Of a DNA stretch of 64,000 nt, positions 49,898-58,528 are shown in pieces. The translations under genes and the position numbers were made by a program. The DNA comes from Chryseobacterium sp. G0186 (GTDB lineage: Bacteria > Bacteroidota > Bacteroidia > Flavobacteriales > Weeksellaceae). The notes under the pieces are model-generated. The model searched no databases, had not been told where the DNA came from, and saw only the letters and a program-made list of their open reading frames with translations. The stretch is from the NCBI RefSeq assembly GCF_003815675.1, contig NZ_CP033918.1:3844001-3908000 (forward strand). Direction: 5' to 3'. How positions within the stretch are numbered: position 1 is the stretch's first letter; each line of letters starts with the position of its first letter.

Positions 49898-50383
49898 ATG
49901 AAAAAAATACGCGTTCAGTTTCTGCTTTTTGTGTATGATAAAACTCAAAAACTATACAGAAAATATTTTAAAAAGAAAAAAAGGCAATGGCAGTTCAATG
50001 AAAGGCAACTGTTGGAATTTCAGGAAGACTCCTTGGGAAGAAAGCTTGGTGAGTTCTATCATAAACATGGGTTTTCAATGATTCCCAAGATGGAAAACCA
50101 CGATGTTCATCACCTGATTACAGGCTGCGGAACCAACTTTGAGGATGAGATTGCCATGCAGTACCTCTTGCTGGGAAACGGAAAGCTTAATGCCCATCTC
50201 TTAGCTGCGATTGTATTAGGAACAATCATTTTACCTGAATATGTGAAGATTTATATCAAAGCATACAAGAAAGGTCAAAACATGAGAGCATTCCATCAGT
50301 GGGACTTTGAAAGCTTGCTATGGCAGAATTTTGATCATCTGAAAGACTTTATCCAACAGAAAGATACCGTTGTACTTCATTAA
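49898..50383 (+). CDS. COQ4-like protein
   Basis: 161 residues. The COQ4 metal-site motif HDxxHx(11)E is exact: HDVHHLITGCG at about 67-77, with the Glu of FEDEIAMQY completing it. A basic N-terminus (LYRKYFKKKKRQW) suggests membrane association. COQ4 is a ubiquinone-biosynthesis protein recently tied to C1 decarboxylation/hydroxylation of the head group in eukaryotes. Flavobacteria generally use menaquinone, so a different lipid-related role is likely here. It lies 11 bp after one small membrane protein and 9 bp before its paralogue. Confidence 0.78.
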   Translation: MKKIRVQFLLFVYDKTQKLYRKYFKKKKRQWQFNERQLLEFQEDSLGRKLGEFYHKHGFSMIPKMENHDVHHLITGCGTNFEDEIAMQYLLLGNGKLNAHLLAAIVLGTIILPEYVKIYIKAYKKGQNMRAFHQWDFESLLWQNFDHLKDFIQQKDTVVLH

Positions 50384-50392
50384 AATCCTGAT

Positions 50393-50686
50393 ATGGAAAA
50401 TATAAAATTCAGTTCAACAGGAAAATATACATTCATGATCTCTTTTATATTGGGAAACTTGCTGTTTTTGATATTTCTGATATCAAGAAGTGAATTTCTT
50501 CTTCTGTTCGGCTTTGCTTACGTAATGATTGCCATTGTTGTTAATACAATTGTTTTGTTATATGAACTGGCAAGATATCTTGGCGTTATTTCTGAAGAAA
50601 AAGCCTCCGGAAATTCAGTGCTTCTTCTGCTTGCAAATATCCCTATCGCTTTAATATATCTGCTCATTCTTTTTAAATTTTGTTAA
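50393..50686 (+). CDS. Small membrane protein (paralogue of 49593)
   Basis: 97 residues with three to four hydrophobic helices (FMISFILGNLLFLIFLI, FGFAYVMIAIVVNTIVLLYE, LLLLANIPIALIYLLIL). It shares length and C-terminal architecture with the protein at 49593. It is closely spaced after the COQ4 gene in the same probable operon; function unknown. Confidence 0.6.
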   Translation: MENIKFSSTGKYTFMISFILGNLLFLIFLISRSEFLLLFGFAYVMIAIVVNTIVLLYELARYLGVISEEKASGNSVLLLLANIPIALIYLLILFKFC

Positions 50687-50703
50687 TCCTAATTTCTTAA
50701 CTT

Positions 50704-52074
50704 ATGAAAACACATCATTATATATTTCTTACAACCGCCCTGTTTGTTATTTTATTTTACGATCAGGATCTTGGCTTAAACTTCGGAGTTCTGGGAATTC
50801 TGTATGCTGTCTTAACCTTTTTTAAAACAGCGGAAAAAAACAAAACGAAAACATTTTACGTTCTTACGGTGACAAGTATTCTCTCCAGTATTGCCTTTGC
50901 CTGGTATGGAGATTTTCCATCCTTTCTGGCGGTTGTAAGTTCACTTCTTTTGCTTGCCTATACCTCAAGGAACCGAAAAATGAAGATTCTTTTTCTGATT
51001 CCGGTATTTATCGTGAACTGTGCTACTTCAATTTGCAGGATCTTTAATTTTGACAAATGGTTGCCCAAGAAAAATGTTCCCGGAATGTGGCAGAAGATTA
51101 TGGCTTTTGTATTGATTCCATTGGTGCTTTTATCCGTTTTCTTTGGGATTTATTCTGCAGGAAGTGATCATTTTGCAGCCCTTTTTACAGATTATGAATT
51201 GGATGTCAATCTTTGGCAGATCTTCTGTCTTACTGTTCTAGGATTTTTCATTGCATTTAATTACTGGAACTATGCGGTGGAAAGGCTTATCTACAAAAAC
51301 AATCATTTTCTGGACAATGACTTCCAAAAAGAGGCACAGGTTCCCAAATCAACGTACTCGTTTCTTGATCTGGATGCTGAGAGAATAAGCGGAATGGTCT
51401 CTTTCTTTTCATTGAATATTTTGCTGATCTTTTTCATTGTTACCTATAACTATGAACAGTTCTATGAAGTTTCCAAAACCCCGGTCCAGCTTTCTGAAGA
51501 AACCCATGAAAGAGTGAATGCCGTAATTCTTTCCATTATCATGGCCATTTTGGTGATTATGTTTTATTTTAAATCGGGCTTCAATTTTGACCCAAAAGCC
51601 GGTTTAATGAAAGTTTTAGCGAAGATCTGGATTTTTCTGAATGCTGTTCTGATCGTATCTGCCGCTGTGAAAAACTATGAATATATTGTTAATTATGCCT
51701 TTACTTATAAAAGGCTTGGCGTTTTTGCTTTTCTGTTGCTCTCTCTGATCGGGCTTGCTTTAACGTTTCTTAAAATTCAAAAGAGAAAACGAAATGCATT
51801 CCTTTTCAATACCATGATCTGGTATTTCTATGCAACTATTCTGGTGTGTAGCTATATTAATTGGGGTGGTTTTATTACTTCTCAGAATATGAAACGTAAA
51901 GATTTTGCGGTTAATTATCATTTCAATTCCATTAATTTTAGCGAAAGAAGCCTTTTAAAATATGCCACTGAAAAGAATGATCCCAAACTGAAAAAGAATC
52001 TGCAGGATAAAATTAAGAATGAAGAGACAAAAACTTTTCTTTCCAAGATTCTGTATTACCAAACCCTTAAATAA
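50704..52074 (+). CDS. Multi-spanning membrane protein, DUF4153/DUF4173-like
   Basis: 456 residues with about 10-12 membrane helices. FVLIPLVLLSVFFGIYSAGSDHF and VSFFSLNILLIFFIVTYNYE resemble the DUF4173 group, as does NYAFTYKRLGVFAFLLLSLI near the C-terminus. The last 70 residues are soluble and helical (FSERSLLKYATEKND). Function of the family is unknown. It follows the small membrane protein by 17 bp and precedes the DUF1361 gene by 8 bp, so all are probably one operon. Confidence 0.7.
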   Translation: MKTHHYIFLTTALFVILFYDQDLGLNFGVLGILYAVLTFFKTAEKNKTKTFYVLTVTSILSSIAFAWYGDFPSFLAVVSSLLLLAYTSRNRKMKILFLIPVFIVNCATSICRIFNFDKWLPKKNVPGMWQKIMAFVLIPLVLLSVFFGIYSAGSDHFAALFTDYELDVNLWQIFCLTVLGFFIAFNYWNYAVERLIYKNNHFLDNDFQKEAQVPKSTYSFLDLDAERISGMVSFFSLNILLIFFIVTYNYEQFYEVSKTPVQLSEETHERVNAVILSIIMAILVIMFYFKSGFNFDPKAGLMKVLAKIWIFLNAVLIVSAAVKNYEYIVNYAFTYKRLGVFAFLLLSLIGLALTFLKIQKRKRNAFLFNTMIWYFYATILVCSYINWGGFITSQNMKRKDFAVNYHFNSINFSERSLLKYATEKNDPKLKKNLQDKIKNEETKTFLSKILYYQTLK

Positions 52075-52082
52075 GTCTACTG

Positions 52083-52760
52083 ATGAAAAATATAATGGAA
52101 TCTTCAAGATTTAAAGTGAATCTACTGCTTGTATTCATGACCTTATTTTGTTTCAGTCTCTCTCTGTTCAGGTTTTATATCAGTGAAACAAAAGTATTCT
52201 TCTTCCTAAACTGGAATTTATTTCTGGCTTGGATTCCTTTGCTGTTAAGTTCTATCATTTTAGCATTCAACATTAAAGGTAAAATATCACTTGCGTTGAT
52301 TATTGTCGTCTGGATTTTATTTTTTCCCAATTCACCTTACATCCTTACCGATCTTTTTCACTTAAAGGCAAGAAATACAATTCCTATCTGGTATGATCTG
52401 ATCGTTATACTTTCCTATGCCTGGACAGGGTTGGTATGTGGTTTCATAAGCCTTGGTGATATTGAGAAACTTCTTTCCGGCTATACTAAAGATAAGATCA
52501 TTAATGCTGTTGTGGTTCTGTTTCTATTTATGAGCAGTTTTGGAGTTTATCTGGGTAGATTTCTCAGATGGAATAGCTGGGATGTCCTCAATAATCCTTT
52601 TGGACTTTTCAATGATATTGTACTAAGGTTTATTTATCCGCTCGAATATACAAAAACATGGGGTGTTACCCTTTTAATGGGAATAATGCTCAACTTTATG
52701 TACTTCACTTTTAAATTGATTAAAAATACTAATGAAAAACAGATATTACTGGAAAAGTAG
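52083..52760 (+). CDS. DUF1361 membrane protein
   Basis: 225 residues with about seven helices. Family motifs are NLFLAWIPLLLSSIILA, LFFPNSPYILTDLFHL, IPIWYDLIVILSYAWTGL, LGRFLRWNSWDVLNNP and a final helix. These match DUF1361, an uncharacterised inner-membrane family. It ends the cluster that began at 49593; no clear terminator was found before the next lipoprotein gene. Confidence 0.85.
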   Translation: MKNIMESSRFKVNLLLVFMTLFCFSLSLFRFYISETKVFFFLNWNLFLAWIPLLLSSIILAFNIKGKISLALIIVVWILFFPNSPYILTDLFHLKARNTIPIWYDLIVILSYAWTGLVCGFISLGDIEKLLSGYTKDKIINAVVVLFLFMSSFGVYLGRFLRWNSWDVLNNPFGLFNDIVLRFIYPLEYTKTWGVTLLMGIMLNFMYFTFKLIKNTNEKQILLEK

Positions 52761-52841
52761 ATCAGTGAAAAGAGTTGGAACAATTTTAGCACTTCAATAG
52801 AACCTAAATAGAATGTTTGTTTCATTCTCAAATTAATTATT

Positions 52842-53381
52842 ATGAAAAAAAGCTTATTGTTAATTCCATTGATTATCATTTCCTGTAAAAAGGATCCTGC
52901 TGTAACAGATGTACCAGGAAAGGATTCTACCATAGTAACGGAAATGCCGGACTCTGTTTATAAGGCAGATTCTGTTGCATTGAGAAAAAAAGATTCAATT
53001 ATTAACAATGCTCCTGCTACCAAAGAAGTTCTGCGTAAAGGAGTGATGAGAAACGAAAAAGAGAATCAGATCGTAAGAACAGCAGATGCCTCACAGCTTC
53101 CATTTACATTAGGTGAGGAATTTACAAAAGATGATCAGGAGCTGGTTTTAAAACTGACCAATTTTGAGCAGTCAAATATTAAGGCGAAAATTTCCACCAA
53201 GGAGAAAGATTTTAATATCAGATTCAACCAGATCAAGCTTCCTAATGGAAATTATGACGGCCCTTTTGGAAGAGAGATCACCTATGAAGTTAAGGATAAA
53301 GGAGAAGTATGGTTAATCATTGGTAAAAGTAATATGGCTTCCGGAAACACCAAGGGGCATTTTACGGTAAGTATTGAATAA
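52842..53381 (+). CDS. Hypothetical lipoprotein
   Basis: 179 residues. MKKSLLLIPLIIISCKKD has the lipobox IISC with Cys 15. A charged, Asp/Lys-rich region follows, then a beta-rich C-terminal domain (ITYEVKDKGEVWLIIGKSN) resembling a periplasmic carbohydrate- or peptide-binding fold, though no family is recognised. It is followed after 58 bp by a second lipoprotein gene on the same strand. Confidence 0.6.
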   Translation: MKKSLLLIPLIIISCKKDPAVTDVPGKDSTIVTEMPDSVYKADSVALRKKDSIINNAPATKEVLRKGVMRNEKENQIVRTADASQLPFTLGEEFTKDDQELVLKLTNFEQSNIKAKISTKEKDFNIRFNQIKLPNGNYDGPFGREITYEVKDKGEVWLIIGKSNMASGNTKGHFTVSIE

Positions 53382-53439
53382 GATGAATCAATTTGGTACA
53401 GTTTCTGCAAACTATATCCAAAGTTTAAATAATTTACCT

Positions 53440-53952
53440 ATGAAAAATATAGTTCTAACAGCAATGGCCGCTTCAGCTGTACTCGTAAGTTGCGGAACCG
53501 TACAGTCGCTGGTTCAGAATACATTTCCATACACCACCAATGTTTTAGTTTCCACAGGAGTACCAGCTGATAAGGAAGTTTCTTCTACAGCAACAGCTAC
53601 CAACGTACAAACATGGTTTGGAGGAAATAATAATGCAAAGATCAAGGATGTAAGAATTTCTGATGCAAAGGTCTCTGTGGTATCTCCGTCAGGAGGTAAT
53701 TTGAGTGCTTTTAAATCTGTTAAAATATATGTTTCTTCTAATGGAACAGGAGAGAGGTTAATTGCATCACGATCCAATATGTCCAGCAATTCTTCGAGCC
53801 TGAATTTAGATTTGAATGATACAGGATATTTAGATGAAATTGTAAAAAGCTCAGGGCTTACGGTAAGAACGGTTTATGAATTGAAAAATCAAACCACTTC
53901 GGATATGAATATTAAGGTAGCACTTAACTTCAACAGTGTCCCTGCAAATTAA
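53440..53952 (+). CDS. Hypothetical lipoprotein
   Basis: 170 residues from ATG 53440, chosen because it begins the signal sequence MKNIVLTAMAASAVLVSCG with lipobox LVSC; the open frame extends upstream to 53374, overlapping the previous gene, but without a signal. The rest is Ser/Thr/Asn-rich and beta-like (VKIYVSSNGTGERLIASRSN, VRTVYELKNQTTSDMNIKVA). No family recognised. A strong terminator follows. Confidence 0.65.
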   Translation: MKNIVLTAMAASAVLVSCGTVQSLVQNTFPYTTNVLVSTGVPADKEVSSTATATNVQTWFGGNNNAKIKDVRISDAKVSVVSPSGGNLSAFKSVKIYVSSNGTGERLIASRSNMSSNSSSLNLDLNDTGYLDEIVKSSGLTVRTVYELKNQTTSDMNIKVALNFNSVPAN

Positions 53953-53975
53953 TTTTGTAAAGTTTATGATAAAAG

Positions 53976-54009
53976 AAAACACCTTTCAGTACGCTGAAAG
54001 GTGTTTTTT
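53976..54009. terminator. Bidirectional terminator between lipoprotein and S8 protease genes
   Basis: AAAACACCTTTCAG (53976-53989) and CTGAAAGGTGTTTT (53994-54007) form a 14-bp stem with loop TACG and T-runs on both strands. Confidence 0.9.
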
Positions 54010-54016
54010 GTTGATC

Positions 54017-55672
54017 TTATAATTTTGTGAATTTCTCTACAACTCTTCGTTGTCCCTCATTGATATTGATGATATACTGACCTGCAGGCAGGTGAGATAT
54101 ATTAATCTTTTCATCCGGCGAAACAGTACTTTTTATCACTGATCTTCCATGCATATTAAAGATTTCAATCTCCATTTTTTTATTTTCAGTATTTTGAATA
54201 GCGATAGAACTGCTGGATGGGTTAGGATAAATTTTAATCTCTAATGCCGGTAAGGCTTTTGCAGAAATTGCAGATTTGCTTTCCAATTGTAAAATGGCGT
54301 TTCTTACATTCGGAAGCGGGCCTATCTTTTTAAAAGTATCAGTACCACCCTGAGGAATTCCTGTAGAAACCAAAAGATTTTTCATGGCAGTAGGGCTTAA
54401 GTATTGTCCTGTAGTCTGGCGGTAAAAAGACTGGATCAACACAGCGGCAGAAGCTACAGTAGGAGTTGCAGAACTTGTTCCACTGAAATAATTGTACGTT
54501 CTGTTGTTATCATTATCATATTTTTGATAAGATCCGTATCCTGCTGCTAAAACGCTGCTTCCCCATCCCTGTACATCAACTCTGCTTCCAAATGTACTAA
54601 AGCTTTGTTTAGAATGCGTGGTGTTAGGAGTTCCTGCTCCAACGATGATTGCACCGCTGTTTCCTCTTGCTCTGTACGCTGCATAAAAAGGATCATCCAG
54701 ATCCTGGTTTCCATTACCTGCTGCTGCAATAATGATAATTCCGGAATCGGTGGCTGCTTTTGTAAGATCCCAGATCACGCTGTCATATTCAGCAGGGCAG
54801 TATTGGCCATCCTTTCCGCCTGTCTGCATTTCATACAGAATAATATCTCCTGCCTGAGAAGCATTAATTGATCTGCTTACTGCAGACGCTCTGTTATAAC
54901 CAACAGTAGTCCACTCCATATATCCTTTTATTTCCGAAGCATTATAAACAGCTCCCGTAAGTCCGATATTGTCCTTGATGGAGCCTAAAATGCTTACCAC
55001 AGCCGTTCCGTGATCCCTATAGTTATTATTGGCTAATCCTGCGTTGGGTGAATATCCGGGTTCCAGTTGTATAGAGTTTTGATTGGTCAGCATTTCATGG
55101 GTCTTATAAAAACCATATTCCACATCACGGATTCGTATGTTTTGTCCTGTAACTCCTCTGGACCATGCGTATTTTGCATTGATGCCGGGATTGTCATTCA
55201 GGTAGGTTTGCAGACTTTCCAGATCAGGAGTAGCTACAAACATATTAACGAATGGAGGTTCAATAGGAGTACTGCTCATAACAGATACATATTCTATTTC
55301 CGGGAATTTTTCAAGAGCCTGAATAAGCTTTTGTGCCATTCCATCTTTTTGTACAGGAAGCTGAGCCTTAAATATTCTTTTCAGCTTTTGAACAGATTCT
55401 CCGGAGTTTCCGTTCATTTTACTGCTTTCCATCATTTCATCAATTTTTCTGTCGCTGAAGCCAAGATCATAAGTGAATGATATTCCATTTTCTCTGGCAA
55501 ACTTTTCCAGTTCAGCATTTTTGGTAAAGGCTGCTTTTTCAGAATTGATCCCTTTAGAAAAACAAACATAGATGATCTCATTTTGAGGATCATTTCGGTC
55601 TGATGGGGATTGAGCATAAGAAAGAAAAAAACAGAACACGAATAGTGTTAAAAGAGTGATTTTTGTTTTCAT
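54017..55672 (-). CDS. Subtilisin-like S8 serine protease with T9SS sorting domain
   Basis: 551 residues from ATG 55672, which opens the signal peptide MKTKITLLTLFVFCFFLSYA; an upstream ATG at 55744 lacks one. A pro-region of about 150 residues precedes the catalytic domain. The triad is probably the Asp of IRIRDVEYGF (about 182), the His of NYRDHGTAVVSIL (about 219) and the Ser of FSGTSSATPTVASAAV (about 400). The oxyanion Asn region is IIAAAGNGNQD. The C-terminus (LEIKIYPNPSSSSIAI, ISHLPAGQYIIN) is a type A sorting domain for the T9SS, so the protease is released or surface-bound. A single gene. Confidence 0.92.
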   Translation of the reverse strand: MKTKITLLTLFVFCFFLSYAQSPSDRNDPQNEIIYVCFSKGINSEKAAFTKNAELEKFARENGISFTYDLGFSDRKIDEMMESSKMNGNSGESVQKLKRIFKAQLPVQKDGMAQKLIQALEKFPEIEYVSVMSSTPIEPPFVNMFVATPDLESLQTYLNDNPGINAKYAWSRGVTGQNIRIRDVEYGFYKTHEMLTNQNSIQLEPGYSPNAGLANNNYRDHGTAVVSILGSIKDNIGLTGAVYNASEIKGYMEWTTVGYNRASAVSRSINASQAGDIILYEMQTGGKDGQYCPAEYDSVIWDLTKAATDSGIIIIAAAGNGNQDLDDPFYAAYRARGNSGAIIVGAGTPNTTHSKQSFSTFGSRVDVQGWGSSVLAAGYGSYQKYDNDNNRTYNYFSGTSSATPTVASAAVLIQSFYRQTTGQYLSPTAMKNLLVSTGIPQGGTDTFKKIGPLPNVRNAILQLESKSAISAKALPALEIKIYPNPSSSSIAIQNTENKKMEIEIFNMHGRSVIKSTVSPDEKINISHLPAGQYIININEGQRRVVEKFTKL

Positions 55673-55851
55673 AAGATTTTTGTTAAATGGTTGAAAATAA
55701 GTTTGGATAATATCAAAATTAGTAATAAAATAAAAACAAATCACATTTTTGTGAATTTATTTTTTAAATTTCTATTTTGTCTTTTCTCAGGTGATTTATT
55801 TGAATTTGAGAAAGATATACTGTGATAGTATATGGATTTTAGATCACAAAA

Positions 55852-55880
55852 AATCCCTTTCAATAGTATTGAAAGGGATT
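55852..55880 (-). terminator. Terminator of the 57431-55912 gene group
   Basis: AATCCCTTTCAAT (55852-55864) and ATTGAAAGGGATT (55868-55880) form a 13-bp stem; the minus strand then reads TTTTTTGTG. Confidence 0.88.
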
Positions 55881-55911
55881 CCTGGGTTGTTAGAGAAATA
55901 TAGGTAAGAAG

Positions 55912-56508
55912 CTAGATATCGTCAAACCAATCTTCTTTATTTTTATGATAGAAAATCTTCTTTTTATTTACAATTTGATATTCAATTCCTAAACTGTCCT
56001 TGCTCGCATTAACAAGTTTGGCTCCCTGAATCGGTTTATTTTCAGCCCTTGCTGGGCTATCCAAAGAGAGTTCATACATATCTTCAGCCACTTTAGAATA
56101 AGGAGTTGTATAGATTTGCTTTTCGAGAATTCCTTCTTTCTTGTAAACGATAATTTGTGGTTTGGATAATGCCCCTAGACGAGCACTTTCAATCCTGTAC
56201 GTATCATCAAGCTGAATCTGCTGATAGTTGTCTATCGTGGAAAAATAACTAACAAGCATAAAAAAAGGAAGCATCATAGGCAAAATACTCAGGATAATTC
56301 CGAGGATTAAAAAACTAAAGTAAACCTTAATTACTTTTTTCTTCCAAAACCAAATGATCACAAACACCGTCATTGCTAACCAAAGCCAGTTGATCATTTT
56401 ACCGGTATAATATCCGGAATAGCTGTATTTGTTGAAACTTAAAACAATTTCACTCAGGAAAATCAAGGAGACAACCAGATAGGCAATCATTATATTTCTA
56501 TTCTTCAT
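55912..56508 (-). CDS. Hypothetical membrane protein
   Basis: 198 residues. Three N-terminal hydrophobic helices (IMIAYLVVSLIFLSEIVLSF, LWLAMTVFVIIWFW, FSFLILGIILSILPMMLPFF) are followed by a soluble beta-rich C-terminal half (YRIESARLGALSKPQIIVYK). No family recognised. It lies 12 bp downstream of dtd on the same strand and ends in a good terminator, so it is probably co-transcribed with dtd. Confidence 0.6.
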   Translation of the reverse strand: MKNRNIMIAYLVVSLIFLSEIVLSFNKYSYSGYYTGKMINWLWLAMTVFVIIWFWKKKVIKVYFSFLILGIILSILPMMLPFFMLVSYFSTIDNYQQIQLDDTYRIESARLGALSKPQIIVYKKEGILEKQIYTTPYSKVAEDMYELSLDSPARAENKPIQGAKLVNASKDSLGIEYQIVNKKKIFYHKNKEDWFDDI

Positions 56509-56520
56509 CTATCCCTGATA

Positions 56521-56970
56521 TTAGCTTTTTGTAATTGAATCCATCACAATGGTGACAGGTCCGTCATTGATTAAAGAAACTTTCATATCTGCGCCAAAAA
56601 TTCCGCTTTCAGTTTTTAACCCGGACTTGGCGATTTCCTCTTTGAAATAATCGAATAATGGAACTGCTTTATCAGGTTTAGCGGCCTTGATAAAAGAAGG
56701 ACGGTTTCCTTTTTTGTAATCAGCAATCAGGGTAAATTGGCTGATGCACAAAATTTCCCCTGAAATGTCCTTTACCGAAAGATTGAGCTTATCATCTTCA
56801 TCACCAAAGATTCTGAGATTTAAGACTTTTTGTACCAGCCAGTCGGCATCTGTCTTTTCGTCATTTTCATCAATGCCTACAAGAAGCATTAAGCCTTTTC
56901 CAATTTCACCAACAATTTTTCCGTTTACTTTTACACTGGCTTCCGAGACTCTTTGTATAACGATCTTCAT
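56521..56970 (-). CDS. dtd: D-aminoacyl-tRNA deacylase Dtd
   Basis: 149 residues, normal length. It removes D-amino acids and glycine mischarged onto tRNA. The two active-site motifs are present: ISQFTLIADYKKGNRPSF (about 76-93) and the C-terminal LINDGPVTIVMDS (about 132-144), the Gly-Pro loop. The N-terminus MKIVIQRVSEASVKVNGK is also typical. It follows the small lipoprotein gene after 8 bp on the minus strand. Confidence 0.95.
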   Translation of the reverse strand: MKIVIQRVSEASVKVNGKIVGEIGKGLMLLVGIDENDEKTDADWLVQKVLNLRIFGDEDDKLNLSVKDISGEILCISQFTLIADYKKGNRPSFIKAAKPDKAVPLFDYFKEEIAKSGLKTESGIFGADMKVSLINDGPVTIVMDSITKS

Positions 56971-56978
56971 GATTGTTT

Positions 56979-57431
56979 TTAATAGTAAATATTTAAAGTT
57001 TTGCTTGCAGGGTCATAGCTGTACGGATAGGTTTTCGGAGGAAGAGATGTTTTACCACCAGATTCCGGAGTTCCGTTTAGCATCCACTTCATGTTGTCCT
57101 TAGGACATATGATCGAAATATTGTCTTTTACCTCAAGGGTTGTATTGTTATCCGGACATATGTGAGGAGCATTACGGTCAAATACCTTAAATCCACTGCC
57201 GGTATTAACAACAATGAGACCTCTTGTCCCGGACTGTTGCTCATTGACATAAATCCAGCCATTAACATTGGTCAGAGCATAATAGGCAGGGAGGTTCAAA
57301 TTAAGAGTAACATTGATTGGGTTGTTGGGAAAGCAGCTTACCGTATCTTCCCGGCTTCCGCATGAAATTATAGATAAATTGCTGAAAATCAATAAAATGA
57401 AAATAGATAATATCGAAAAAGTTTTTTTCAT
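56979..57431 (-). CDS. Lipoprotein with degenerate Rieske-like domain
   Basis: 150 residues. N-terminal lipoprotein signal with lipobox SIISC (Cys about 24). The middle resembles a Rieske [2Fe-2S] domain in strand order (LPAYYALTNVNGWIYV, FKVFDRNAPHICPDNN, SIICPKDNMKWMLNG). However, the cluster His ligands are missing: the expected CxH and CxxH read CPD and CPKD. It is therefore unlikely to bind a Rieske cluster. The assignment is tentative; it may simply be a periplasmic lipoprotein of unknown role. It is the first gene of the group that includes dtd. Confidence 0.6.
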   Translation of the reverse strand: MKKTFSILSIFILLIFSNLSIISCGSREDTVSCFPNNPINVTLNLNLPAYYALTNVNGWIYVNEQQSGTRGLIVVNTGSGFKVFDRNAPHICPDNNTTLEVKDNISIICPKDNMKWMLNGTPESGGKTSLPPKTYPYSYDPASKTLNIYY

Positions 57432-57540
57432 TTCAATTTAAATTTTTATATATTTGTAGAAATTAAACGATTATAACACGAAAACATTGTCCGGCAAATG
57501 TCGGATTATTTTTTTATACTAAAACTAAATTTTGAAAATT

Positions 57541-58011
57541 ATGGCAAGCTATGTAACAAAGGAGGGCCTAGAGAAAATGAAAGCTGAGCTGGAACAGTTA
57601 GAAACTGTAGAGAGACCAAAAATTACTCAGCAGATCGCAGAGGCAAGAGACAAAGGAGATTTGTCTGAAAATGCAGAGTACGATGCGGCTAAAGAGGCTC
57701 AGGGAATGCTTGAAATGAGAATTTCTAAGCTGAAAGACGTTATCTCAACTTCTAAGATTATAGACGAAAGCCAATTAGATACTTCAAAAGTTTCTATCTT
57801 AACAACAGTGAAGCTTAAAAACAATGCGACTAAACAGGAGCAGGTATTTACATTGGTACCAGATAATGAAAGTGACCTTAAGACAGGAAGAATTTCTGTA
57901 AACACCCCTATTGCCAAAGGATTACTAGGTAAAGTGAAAGGTGAAACAGCAGAGATTACCTTACCAAACGGGAACAAGCTTTCTTTTGAAGTATTGGACA
58001 TTACTTTATAG
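57541..58011 (+). CDS. greA: Transcription elongation factor GreA
   Basis: 156 residues from ATG 57541; an alternative ATG three codons upstream is disfavoured. The N-terminal coiled coil (YVTKEGLEKMKAELEQLETV, then GDLSENAEYDAAKEAQG with the acidic tip residues) and the C-terminal FKBP-like domain (DNESDLKTGRISVNTPIAKG, LGKVKGETAEITLPNG) are complete. It rescues backtracked RNA polymerase by stimulating transcript cleavage. It is followed by the HIT gene after a short repeat-rich spacer. Confidence 0.97.
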   Translation: MASYVTKEGLEKMKAELEQLETVERPKITQQIAEARDKGDLSENAEYDAAKEAQGMLEMRISKLKDVISTSKIIDESQLDTSKVSILTTVKLKNNATKQEQVFTLVPDNESDLKTGRISVNTPIAKGLLGKVKGETAEITLPNGNKLSFEVLDITL

Positions 58012-58068
58012 TCTGATATTACCTTTCTATTTCTAACTTCTAAATATCTAAACTCTAACTTCTATAAA

Positions 58069-58458
58069 ATGAGCACTATATTCACAAAAATCATCAATGG
58101 TGAGATTCCCTCTTATACAATTGCAGAGGATGAAAACTTTATAGCATTCTTAGATGCAATGCCTTTGGTGAAAGGACATACTTTGGTAGTTCCTAAAAAA
58201 GAAGTGGATTTGATTTTTGATCTTGAAAGTGAAGAATACAAAAACCTTTGGGGATTTGCCCAAGAGGTAGCCAAGAAGATCAAAACTGCAATTCCATGTG
58301 TAAGAGTAGGAGTAGCGGTGGTAGGACTTGAAGTTCCTCATGCCCACATTCATCTTATTCCCTTAAACAAGATGGAGGAAATGAACTTCAGAAATGAAAG
58401 ATTAAAATTAACGAACGAAGAATATACAGAGATTCAAAACTCAATTATTAATTCTTAA
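58069..58458 (+). CDS. HIT family nucleotide-binding protein
   Basis: 129 residues. The histidine triad is PHAHIHLIPL (about 97-106), and the N-terminus FTKIINGEIPSYTIAEDENF is typical of HINT-like hydrolases, which cleave nucleotide phosphoramidates. The spacer upstream contains TTCTAACTTCT-type words also seen before dihydroorotase. A strong hairpin terminator follows. Confidence 0.94.
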   Translation: MSTIFTKIINGEIPSYTIAEDENFIAFLDAMPLVKGHTLVVPKKEVDLIFDLESEEYKNLWGFAQEVAKKIKTAIPCVRVGVAVVGLEVPHAHIHLIPLNKMEEMNFRNERLKLTNEEYTEIQNSIINS

Positions 58459-58467
58459 AAAAAACAG

Positions 58468-58503
58468 GAAATCGTAAAAAAGAAATTTTTTACGATTTTC
58501 TTT
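58468..58503 (+). terminator. Terminator between HIT gene and clpX
   Basis: GAAATCGTAAAAAA (58468-58481) and TTTTTTACGATTTTC (58486-58500) pair around a 4-nt loop, with T-rich sequence inside the right arm and after it. Confidence 0.8.
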
Positions 58504-58528
58504 AACATATACATATATATTATATCAT

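Noticed and set aside
53374..53439. Upstream start for the second lipoprotein
   Set aside because: It overlaps the previous gene and would bury the lipoprotein signal that begins at 53440.
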